DNA of 64,000 bases from Dipylidium caninum (taxonomy: Eukaryota > Platyhelminthes > Cestoda > Cyclophyllidea > Dipylidiidae), in the NCBI GenBank assembly GCA_017562135.1, contig QEYB01000766.1:1612001-1676000 (forward strand), written 5' to 3'. The translations under genes and the position numbers were made by a program. The notes under the pieces were generated by a model. It was not told the origin of the DNA and made no database searches. It saw nothing but the letters and a program-made list of their open reading frames with translations. This document shows, one piece after another, positions 22,152 to 33,800 of this stretch; within the stretch, counting starts at the first letter, position 1, and each line of letters begins with the position of its first letter.

Positions 22152-25100
22152 CACTGTTTCCTGTAAGTGTACTCGCAGAGTTAGCCCACAAAAACACTCC
22201 TCTTCTTCCACGAAATTACTATTTTATCAAATATCGTCGCTGTGATATAGGAAATGTTTTAATAAGTATCGATATTATGGCAGAGAATGGCTCTTCGCAC
22301 CCTTAAGGCGAAACGAAAGTGTATTTGCACTAGCTTGTAAGAAGAATCACGTTTCTGTATGGTTGATAACTGAAGAAGAATAATACTTCAGAGGAACAGA
22401 AATGCAACTAACTGGGGTCATAGTCTAAATTAATTTCGGAGGGAATCAACATGTCTCGAGATATCTTTTGAAACACTGAACTCTTCGTCTGACTATTTAT
22501 CACAAAACGCGCTATTTCAGCACTGTTTATGCACTATTTATCTCTCTTCTAATCTACACAGTCTACGTGTTTTGCTACCTTTGAAACTCAGGAATAAGCT
22601 TGGTGGTAAAACCTACTTCCTCGTGTTCGGAAGCTGCGTAGGCTTTGGGCCAGAAGTGCATAAAAAGCAGTGACAGCGACTGGAAGGAGGCGCACTGTTT
22701 GGCACTTGCGTTGAACTGCACCGATGCGCAGGACAACCTGTCAATTGCGTGTGCCACCATTGAGGCACTTAGGCGTTGGGCTTGAGGACGAAGCGCGGGT
22801 AGGAGTGTATGGAGATTGCTCCACCAGAGTAGGGCTGATGCGCATGGAGGACGCTGTACGAGTTAAACGTTAATTAGGCTGTAATTTGTTTGTTTTCATG
22901 CGTCCAATTAGAGCAAATGTCCAGCCGTCCATATACCAAAAGGCGACGTAGATGAGCGCAGTGCAGGAGATAACAGAGGGCCAGAGGTAGGTAGACAATT
23001 TTGATCAAATTTGTATGAGGCGGCATAAAACGTGGCCCGCCCTGCTGTTCAGGCCCACGACTGCACGCGCTTATCACTCACACGAGAGTGGAATATAACC
23101 CAGCCCAGTTCAGCCAAACTCAACATAACCTAACCCAACATAGCATAACCTAAAATCTGTCAGCGGGCAGGGGTAATTTTTTTGCGCACGCGAAGCCCGT
23201 TGCCCCTCAAATTTGATCAAAGTAGCAGCCGCGACCGGCGGAATTGCTTCGCACTGTGGAGGCTGGCGGGGCGGCCAGGTAAATGGCGCCCCGGCGGCAG
23301 CCTCGCTAATTCCGTACATGAGGCGCTGCATACCATTCCGTGCAGTCAGCGACACCGCCAGTGCTTGCACACGCAACGCAGCCAGCCCCATGGCCAATTG
23401 CGGTGGGGAGAGTTAATCGCAAAGAAGCTGTCTAGGGCGATGGCCAGTCCCCGGCCTCGGAGGCGGGGCCGGCATGGCTCTGGCGTTAGCTGAGGGTCCG
23501 CCCGTGGAGTATTGGCAGCAGCCCCATGGCTGTTAAAAAGTTGTGAGCAAGCAATAACCCCGAATTCTTTTGCTGCTCGCGGTCTGTTCACTTTCCTCGC
23601 CGTCGTGGTCGACATTGCCTTAAGCTTTGACCAGAGTCTCACACACCACCCACATTAATGGCGCTTAACCTTCATGCTGATGCAAAGTTTTACGGCATAG
23701 GGAGGTCTTAAGAATGCCTCAAGCAGTCGTTACCAACATTCAATGAGTCCATTTCCTCAACCCGCCTTTCCCCCTCGCGGCTCGATGATTTCATGAGTAT
23801 ACCCAAGGAGGTTCTGCAAGGCAGAAGAGGTCCCATGCCCTGCACCCAACGCTTCCTATCTGACTGGGAACCGCTTTCCCCGGGGCCGAGAGAGAGAGGT
23901 GGTCATCAGATGAGACGACGAGTTGATGACTCTTCAGGATGCGACATGAGCCGAGAGGCGCTGGCGTCAAAATAACATGCTGACCGCATAGTTTGCAGGA
24001 CCGCCTTGCCCGTCCGCCTCTCACCTTCTAGCTCAAAGAAGGCAAAAAGGTGACAGAATGTTGCGCGTCAACCGGAAACAAGGCGATTGTGCACAGTTTT
24101 GTTAACTAGGCCATCGTGTCCTGCGCAGTAGTCAGTGAACGGGTGTGAGCGGACGGAGAGGCTGAGGGAGGACGGGTTTAATCCGCAAGACGTAGTGCGC
24201 AGTGCCTTAAATAGATGTGACGAAAGACGCACGAGAAGGCTTGTTCATCCGTTTGTTGTTTTGTTGGGTGTGGTTCATGTCGGTGCTTTTTGCCACTCTG
24301 TAGGCTGAAGTCTTAAGTCTCTTTTCTTCACTCCCTCACCGTAATTGCAGTCATCGCTGAGACGCTGCGGCTGTAAGCTCAGTGGCAAACAAGACGTATT
24401 TTGAGCTCAGAATAAACTATGACTTTTTTGTGGGCACCAGGCTGCTGGATCTTTTGCAAACCAGTCATGATCACAGCTAAAGTGGTTGCAAATGAGCATA
24501 CTTTTGGCATTAGAGGTACTTTTAATTCCTCATGGGCACGCGATGAGGCTGCTGAGGTGCCTCGCATGGCGAATCTCCCCTCCAACACACTAAAATTAAT
24601 GGCGACCTTCCAAAGTGCTAGGCGCCGATGGAGGGTCCGATGAGAGCAGAAAAAGAGAGTGGCCAAAAATATTTTTGACAGTTTTTAGCCTTTCTTGAGA
24701 CCCGCTTTTTGGGGCATCGGAGGACCCTTTCTGGTGTCCTGAAAAGGATCCTCCACAATGGTCGGATGTGGCTGACAGAATGGAAGAGGATGGGAGATCG
24801 CGCCACACCGGTTTTAAGGTGAGCACTGTGGCCGAGCCGCATGGCCTTCCGCTTCTTGACTCCACTTGGCGCAGCGGAAAAGGAATGGAGGATTTGCGGT
24901 CTTACAGTGCCGCATCAAGAGGACTTGGCGAACAAAATCTTAAATCCAAGTGGTAGTGTGAAGAGAGGAATTGAAAAGAGGGTGGGGAGGGGAAGAGAGG
25001 GAAGGGGAGGACTGCGTCGGAAGCGCCCCAGCGGAGACTAATCATTCCTCGCTTTCTTCCCCGAATTTACGCCAACATACGCATAACGAATTTGATTAAG

Positions 25101-27826
25101 GGTGAAAACAAAGCGGTGGGCGTGCAGGCGTTGATGTCGCGCGTTAAGAGCCCAAATGGGGAGAGGAGACTTTCAACACGCACGGTAGCCCGGACGATAA
25201 TTAGATTTTGTCGCAAATTCCTACGTAATGGTAAAAAAGCCCATGAACTGCCACGCTCCTCCGCCCGTCAACTGTGGCACAGGCAGGGAGAGCGGGCCGA
25301 GCGGAGGCAGCCTCTCGCGGCATCTACGCGTCGAGGCGTGCAGACTCTGTCGCCCATGGCGTGGAGGCGCTTATAAGTAATTTCTTCTCTCCTTTCGACC
25401 AAATTCTCGCTCCGCGTACGCGGAGTTAATGCGGACAGAGGGGAAGGAGACGCGGGACTAACTTGCAGTTGCCTCAGGATGACTTGGAAATATATGTGGG
25501 ATAGCTTTTACGCGGCATATAACTATTTTATTTGTTGCCTTTAAACCCGCCACAATAAAATAAAATTTATGGACCTCTTCCCCTGATGTGTGGGGCAAAG
25601 AAGGCGTTATCTGGGAGGAGAGACGTTAAGCGCCGCTTCCTGCGATCGAGAAGGTTCGCGGAAGTGTGCAAGTCCTCATGTAACGAACACCAGTGCAGAG
25701 GTTAACGGCATTTCAGCGTCCTCCCATTGCCTCCGGCTGACGGCGTGATCACCTCGCAAGTGAGCAGGTCGGCAGACCGAGGTGCCGTGGGTGTTGCGGT
25801 GAGCGAGTGAACAGGCCAGGCGGGGAAGGACGGCTCTTCTAGCTCGCTCGAGGAAAGCGAGGTGGGACGCGGTGGGGCAAGTGTGCCGGTTAGTGAGGAA
25901 TTTTTGTTGTTGGTCGAACTCACAGACCTAAACGTACGCGGAGAGTGCTTCCAGCATTTGAACGTCGGCGTTGTTGACACGAGAGTGAGTGGAACAATGG
26001 GCACCTTAAAAAGCAAAATAACTAATTGTGCAATAATGCGCACCCTCCCTCCGGGTGGGACATGCCACACCGGTGACTCCTCCTCAGATGGGCACATCGG
26101 GGAACGCCTTGGCAAAGGTATGAAAATAATTGCACTGGGCGATGTCGCGGCAGTCCCTTCTCCATGGGAGGAGGAGTCGAGACTACGGGAAAATCGGGAA
26201 ATTAGCTTTTGAGGAGAGAAGTCAAAAAAAATCGCAAAGTCTTCTGACTTGCCCCACCCCACTTTTGCGTGATCGAAGTGGCATTTCACGCGCTTCACTT
26301 AATTCAGCAGAGAAGAAGGGGCTCAAGGTGGTGGCTAAAAGCTATTCGCGGTGGAGATCGGTAGACGCCGCACTCCTCGGGTAGGTACGGGCCAACAAAA
26401 CACAGTCCACTTCGCAGAGCCACTCTGGCTCGCGGGGACTTCCCGGACGCATGGCTGCGGGAGGAGCGAACGCTGCAGGCTGTGGGACGAGGATCCTGGC
26501 GCTCTTGAAGCTGCGGCGGAGAAATAAGGCAGAAAGGTGCCTCGCGAAGCGAAGAAGGCTGAGAGGACCAGGAGGGTTTGGGCTAATTCTGCCTTCTCTC
26601 CGGCACTTCGCCAGAGCACTAGTGGCCTCTACGGTATAGGTTGCGGTATGAGCGTTTCACCATCCACGAGCGGCTGAGACGATGTTTACCCTTCTACTTT
26701 TTCCTCTGCCGTGCCTTATGACCAGTGAAACGTATCCTCCGGTAAGTTGGCGCGGTGGACTGTCGCGCTACATAAATCCCGACTTTGTTGCCCCTTTGGC
26801 TGGCCGATTAGGCCACGGGACGCCTCTTCCGGGAGCTGAAGTCCGTGGACAGACATGCCAGGGGAAACAGCATGTCGTACTTTTGTCTTGTGAGTAGAAG
26901 ATGGTGTTCAGGCAGAAGGCTGCGATGGAGCGCCTTATCCACTTGAATTTCCCTACAAATGATGGCTCACGGTCCGAATCGCGGCTTGAAAAGCTGCCCC
27001 CAGATAATCGCCCATTGAACCAGTGTGATTGTACAAGCGGCGACTAGACAGGCAGCGAACGGAGAGCGACGAACAAAACAACCACTCTTTCCCTCGTGAC
27101 ACAGAGGAAGTCCTACGTTACGTAGCTCTTGACAGGTCCCACTTTGTTAGCCATTGAGGACCGTGTCTCCTTTCCCCATCACCGGTGCTCTGCAGCGCGT
27201 ATGGGGCACGCTGCCCTCTAAGCCGACTGCACTTGAGCATTGGAGGCTGCTTCACTTACCCCCAGAAGCGTGAATATCCCTCGCGGAACTAAGAGACGCA
27301 CCAAAACCTGTTGTTCAACACATGCACCTGAATAAAATCACTTAAACGTGCAAAAAAGTGTGGAGCAAAGATGCAATGTGGTCCACCCTAATCGAGCTCC
27401 AATGAATGTGTTGGTGGCAGCGATGTCCTGCACGACACAGGGGGCGCTCGCTTTGGAGGTCGGGCACCGCGGTGCCAGCGTGTCGAGGCTGCCTGAGGGA
27501 AGAGGAGCTTCACGAGGGGACCGCGTCGCAGAAGGGCAGCCGGGGCGACGAGGAGGAGCGCCGCGCAGGCCTGCAGCACCCCGCGTGCGTGTGCACGAAG
27601 GCGAAAGGAGGCGAGTGGTGCGCACCTGCGCGCAGGCAATTAATGAATGCGTGCAACGCCTGCACCAAGCCTGGTTGGCTGCCAGGTCAGAGACAGTGGC
27701 GGCGGCGACGAGAGTGGTGGTGGCGGTGGCGGTGGTGAAGGAGGTGAAAACTGACGCGCGACTCCCCAGCATTACACACATAGGCGTTGATGACAAGGTG
27801 ACGGCATGGTCCAAGCGGTCTTGAGC
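22152..27826. other. Intergenic region between HCN-A and the fibrillin-like gene
   Basis: No exon of a recognised family. AT-rich around 22150-22600. A short degenerate CCTAACC-like stretch lies at 23093-23154. At 26682 a 20-codon ATG frame is followed by a good GTAAGT donor and could be an unproven alternative first exon. Confidence 0.5.
23093..23154 (+). repeat. Degenerate AACATAACCTAACCC-like repeat
   Basis: Irregular reiteration of CAGCC/CAAACTC/CATAACCTAA units about 60 bp long. The origin is unknown. Confidence 0.5.
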
Positions 27827-27897
27827 ATGCGTCTGCTGTTGCCTCTGCTGGCGGTCTGCCTGACCTGCCTTAATTTATGCGAAGGATACTCCTCCGG
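27827..27897 (+). CDS. Fibrillin-like exon 1: signal peptide
   Basis: ATG followed by RLLLPLLAVCLTCLNLCEG, a textbook signal peptide, then YSSG and a strong GTACGT donor at 27898. Ends in phase 2. Linking it to the rest depends on the small next exon. Confidence 0.6.
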
Positions 27898-30800
27898 GTA
27901 CGTTCGCTTCTGCTTCACATGTTTTTTTGAGTTCCGAGTTAAAGTTGACTGATAGGTTGGGGGGTCCGCTTCAAGCTGGCCCAGACTGGCTCGGTCCCCT
28001 TCTTATTCACTGCCAACAAATAGGCTTCGTCGCGTGATACGCCAGTCTTTTTCCGACTTTTCGCCATTTGCTAAATTAATCCTTCAGTTTTCTCTCCGGT
28101 TAACCATCAGTTGGCGCACTCGTGGGGTTTCCACGCCATCCACACGCCTAACCTCGTTTGTTCCAGCGCTTCCGACGGCGCACGTTGCTCCGAGACGTGG
28201 GGCAGCGCTTTCGGTAGATGCGGGAGAGAGGCAAAAAGGACTGATTGTTACTTTTCGTGTGCATCTCTCAAACACACACATGTGTGACTGATCTTGTGGA
28301 ATGAAGGACTATCTGCCTGCCTCCACATCAGCGTACTGTGAGCACCTCCTCTACCTTACACGAACTTTCCCCGTCCTGTGGAGGCGGAGCTCTCTCGCCT
28401 GGTCCAAATGGCAGTGGTGCGGGCGCCAGGCTCTCAGACCCCGCCTTTGGGCGAAGTGGACGTCAGTCCTGTCTGAACTGCACGACTCCCTGTTAGCAGT
28501 GGCGATGGTGCCTTGAGACCGGCAGGCTCCGAGAGGCCGTGTGGCCGGAAGCAATGCCTCCTTCTCTTCAGCTGTTCACAGGGGCCTGGGAGGCAACTGT
28601 CCGGGGGGCACTGGACTACGGAGAGAAGCGACAAGTGAAGCAGTAGATCACGGCTAATGGCGATGTCTTTCGTGCCAAAGACACTCGGAGTTTTGTGCAT
28701 TTCACGAAAACCCCGCAACTGCGTCAAGACGGTAGCTCTCACGGGGTGAGGTGTCATCTTACGAGCCTAACGATCAAATTCATGCGAGCTCGGCAGCAGC
28801 CTCGCCATGCACAGCCCCATCGACTCCGCCTGAGACTCGCATACGAAATTGGTGTTTGTCGGAGAAATTTCGGCTCTGCGTCTCCTTTAATCGTCTACGA
28901 ATCGTCGCCACCGTTGTAATAAGCTTTTTACACATCAAGCCAGATTAAGAACGCGAAAGATGGATTCGTCAAATGTTAGAGCAGATCTCGCCATGGAGGC
29001 GAGCCGGAGTCTGTGAAACTCGCACATGTCACTTGCCTGTTTTAATGTCGCATTAGTCTTAAGAGGTGCGCGGGAAACATACTTTTGTGAACCTCGTCAC
29101 CTCCTTGACTTCAGCATTAGTCAAACCGCTGTCAAACGCCAGTCTTGTCATGCTCATAATAAATGTGATGTGGGTTTCCTTCGACGCAACGCACCAATGA
29201 CTTGGCTGCTTGGAGCGAGAGAGGCGGGTTCGAGGGCCTTCTGCTTCAGCTGTCTGAACACTCGAGAGCAGATGGCGAAGTACCGCCACCATCCGCGCTC
29301 TCAAACACTCCTAGTCGCGACTAAAGTCTAAGGAGGCTGGTTACAAGGGCAGGAACGTGGGGTTTTCTCGCTTCAATTACTCGGAATTTCTGGAGCGATG
29401 CCAGGCGGATTCTTCTCGTGCGCCTGAAAAGTGGCTTTACGGCTGCGATCACTGAGGAACGTCACTCGGCGCAAAATTCCTTATTGACAGCTCGGCCTGT
29501 GTGGAAGGTTGATGTTGCTGCGCACTCCCGGAAAGTCGGGTGTTAATGTTGTCGAGGCCTAAAACGCATCAGGGAAGAGGCCCCTGTCCGCGAGTGAAGC
29601 AGACAGGTCTGCCGGCTGTCAGTGGAAGCAGTGCTGAGGAAGGTGAAAGAAGCCCTGAGTCTGTCATTGCGAAGTGAATAATTCCCCCTTCTCCGGGGGA
29701 ATTTTATGCAGCAGCCACAAGATTGCCTTGACTTAGGGCTGTAAGTGACTGTCGTGAACGACAAGGAGTCCAGGCTTCATTGGAATACGCCTTCGAATGA
29801 GGTGTGGAACAGTGATTTTGACTCCTTCGCGGCAGGTACAACTGTCCCCTCGGATGGTAGAGGAGGCGAGTCTAGTAATACAATTACAATGTTGATGATG
29901 GAACCTAATGTTGCATTTAATCTTTACGATCTGTGTGCGACCTTCGGTTAGGAATAAAATGGCATTCTTTATGATGAATGGTGGAGTAGAATTGGTGGCG
30001 GCGGTACCTACGATTTATGGCCTGCACGGCAGTTGGATTCGGCGGCGCACGCGGCTCGAGGCTGAGGTCGCTTCCCCTCCCGACGCGGAGGCGCGCGGAG
30101 GAGGCGGCGTCCCTCCGCCCCCAGCACTCACGTCGGCACTTCCGCCACCCCTGGGCCCGGAAAGTGGTTTATGGCACTGAGTATGCGTGTCTCGTCCCCC
30201 CCGTACCGCCCGAAGTGAGCCAATTCGAAGGATACGGCGAGCGCGACATTTAATGAAACCTTATCTCTCGTAGTGAAATACTTTGAAGAGTTGATTTTCA
30301 AAAAGGAGACAAGGTCAAGTTCCGACAACGATTATCTTTTTTTTGTTTGGGAGCGGCATTTTCCGGGCGTGAAATCATATGATCCTCGCAAACTCCCTCA
30401 CCGGAATGCAATTCTGTCTGTCTGGCACGTTAATTATTACCATCCTTGTTTCGCCTCCAGAATTAGCGCATGCATTTAATTTGTTACGAGCCAAATGAAA
30501 TGTAGAGATGTCATAACCACCCACAGCCGAGTCGTGCGATATGTGTTGGCTTGCGGTTACCACCGCGCGCCGTGAAGGCTCATGTGCCCCCACAGCCCTC
30601 ACCGCCCCCACAGGCCCCACCACTGCCACCACCGCCTTTCCCCACTCAACTGCCAGCCACCCAGGGCTCCGAGACATATCCACCCGCCCCTCCAGTGGGA
30701 CGTCAGGTAAAACGCGCGTTGTCGACTTAACCGCGTTCGCCCATCAGGCTGCCACCCACTCCGCCCAGCCGACTGCTTGGCGCGGGAAGGTAGTGAGGCA

Positions 30801-33800
30801 AATGCGCCTCTCCTGGCCCCAATGAGTGAAGGTTGACCAAATGAGAGATTTCTGTTGATAGGGTGACGTGTTCAATCCACCTGGCGTTACGAACACCACC
30901 TCGAAGTGACAATCCTCAGCGCCTCACGCCCGACCCTAATCACTTGTCGTGGCCGTCTAGGAGCCGGGCCTTGGCCCATGGCCCGCCGGGCGGGTGGAGC
31001 TGTCAATTGGCCGTGGATGAGGCTGGTTCCTCCGACATTGCGTCGAACCCTCCCCCCCGACACCAACGCCCCCCACCTGGGAGGGTCTCCCCAATTCCAC
31101 TGGCGCTTGTGCCACTGACGCATTTCGAGGGCGTAGCCACTCGGGCAAGCGTTGGTGGGACGAGGGCTCTTACAGTTTGGAAGGGAGACTCGCTGCCGAT
31201 GACTCTGTTGCTGTTGCTGCAGCTACTGCTACTGCTTCTGGGATTTCGGAACTTGCATTATGGCGGGGCAATGCAAATGGGGCTGTTTAAGGCGTTTGGG
31301 GGAAGGATGCCTTTCGTTGCACCAGTGGGAAGCATTACGCCGCACACAAACTTCTTGGAAACATGTGTTTGGGAAAGGAGAGTTCCGATCCACACACACA
31401 CACTTTGGGTCGTAGGTTCGACTGTTTGGAAATATTTCCTGCCGGGTATGTGAAGAAATGCGAACTTGCACTTTCCGGTGGTGTTAGCTAGGAATCAGCG
31501 CAAAAAATGCCCCAGTTTTGTTAGCTCCGTCTGTGGCGGTGCCCTTCCAACGGGCGATGCGCCAGCCTAAGGCCACCCGGGAGCCGTTTTTGAGAAAAGG
31601 GCGATCGGGCGGCCGATGGTTAAACGCGACCTTCTGCACCCGAAGTGCCGCGCACTTACGTGGTTTAATTAACTTGGGTGATGCAACACTTCACTTCCGC
31701 CTCCTGAGTACTGGACTGCCTCGAAGACTTGGTCAGTTTATTATCTGCTTCATACGAGGAACATGCCGAAAAAGCACCATCCCCCTTCCTCGTTCTCCTC
31801 CACTATCCCTCCTTTCCTCTCCTCTCCGTGCCATTATTCAACGGCAGTTTTTCACTCCTGTGGCTAATATGAATAACTTCTGCTTAAATGTCAAGATTCG
31901 TACAGCTGCCTCTTCCAGACGCTAAATGCCCCACTCTCTTCCAATCGCGCCACGAGGCAGGAGTCTACCAACGAATTCCCAGCGGGCAGGCGAGCCACGA
32001 CGATGCGGAGTTGGTGGAGAAGGCCATCACCTCACTGTCGAACGATGCGGCCACATTCCCACCACCGCATTTTCGTGGCCCGCCCAGTCCGCCTGGCCTT
32101 GGCTTCCGGGAGTTGCGCACCGTCCCACTGCCCATCGCATCCTCCTGCCCACCGGCTGCTCTCTCATTTTGGAGGTACATTTAGGTTTTATTTGCCTCTT
32201 AAGACGAAGTCCCAACATCTGCGGCACCTTCTTCGGCCTGACACGTTGCTGCCACGGCTGGACCAAGAGCCTCGACGGCCTCTGCACCACAGGTAATGCG
32301 GACTGCACCCAACCACTAAGGAATCCATACAAGAACCCTCCCAGCTTGCCTCAGCTTCCTCTAAGTATCGCGCTCAATGTAGGCGTCATTCAGCTAAAGC
32401 ATCACAGACTGTTGAAATCGAGTTATGCTGGCACCAGGACACGTACTTAGACTAACTTCGCCCATCACGTGGAGAAGCGATTTGATTCATACCTGCCTTA
32501 TTCGGTTGCCTTTTTTATCGCCCCAGCCATTTGCGATGGGAACTGCGGAGATAGGGGCAGTTGCATCGCGCCCAACCAATGCAGATGCGAGGACGGCCGA
32601 GTGCGGGAAGACTGCACGACGGAGGATGATTACGGCTACCTGGCGGATGAACCGAGTAAGTCAGCGTTGGCAACGCCTCAGTCGAGGGTGCCCTTCGTGC
32701 CCCCCCACGCTCTGCGGTCTGGGCGGTGCCGACCGAAAGGACGAGCCAAGTCCCGGCGCAACCGCGTAGTAGTTCACCCGGGCTAGCTGAGCTGAATTGT
32801 TCCCGAGTCATGCAAATTTCTTTGTTTTTTGCCCTGTGGAGAAGTCAGACAAACCGAATTAGTGCGTATTCGACAAGGGAATTGGTGAAAATCCGGGTGC
32901 GGCTGGTAGCACCTTCAGTGTACATTATAGGAAAGCATATGTCTCAATGACCGTGTCTTCTAAATTTCCCTCGATCGTCTTAGTTCCACGAGGGCCCATT
33001 TAGCCTTCTCCAGATACACAGAGATTTACAACTGCTAGGGAGGGCTTGCGCTCTGGAGCTTGTCCTTCCTCTTTCGCCACGATTTATTTCCTCCCACGGT
33101 TTGGAGCATGCATGATTTGCTGATAGCAACTGTCTCATCACTGGCATTACGAAGCTCGCAAATAACGCAGGCTTTCGCGGACTTCGTAGAGAGAGACGAA
33201 TCCGCGGCTAGAAGAACGAGGGCTGTCGCAGAGGAAACATGCTAATAAAGGAGATGATTTAAGCGGCAGAGGAACATCGCACTTGAAATGCCACCTTTCG
33301 CCCTCAGCACTTAAAGTGTTGTCATGGCATTATTAAAGTAGTCGCTGTCGCGTCACAATAAGGCGAGTCGGGCAGGACGGTAAACGACGACTGAAGCGGT
33401 CCGGGTCCGAAGGCCCCGAGAGGCACCACTCGGGGGAGGGCCGCGGGAAGAGGTGGACTACAAGACCCGAAATCTCCGTAAGACTACAACAAAGTGATAG
33501 TAATTTTGGGGGGAAGATAACTTCTTAATTCACGGCTATTTGAAAATTTGGAGGGATGTCCCACCGCGGGACTCTTTCACCAGTGGCACTCGTATACTGG
33601 GTGAAATTCCTCACCCACGTGCCCTCCCACGGCGTAGGCCATTTGCACCATCGTGTCCAGAATTATTTACATGTCTATTTATACCACTCTCTGGGGTGGT
33701 ATAACAGCAACTGCATTGCTCTTCACTTGCGGTGATGTCTGCTGGTCAGAGGAATCGTGGATTTTCCTCCACAGAGGAAAGGCACAGGGGAGACAGCACA

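Noticed and set aside
25702..26298. 198-codon minus-strand open frame
   Set aside because: GTG start, Ser/Thr/Pro-rich without motif; the plus strand is open too. I cannot separate it from chance.
27338..27824. 158-codon frames open on both strands just upstream of the signal-peptide exon
   Set aside because: Both strands open over the same GC-rich stretch suggests composition, more likely a promoter or 5' UTR region of the fibrillin-like gene.
29225..29236. B-box-like GGTTCGA, also near 31417 and 15057
   Set aside because: The tRNA B box is incomplete and no A box or cloverleaf stems fit around it.
31199..31445. Leu-rich ATG frame as the true signal-peptide exon
   Set aside because: The hydrophobic run comes from a CTG repeat and the following residues look non-coding; kept only as an alternative to the better signal peptide at 27827.
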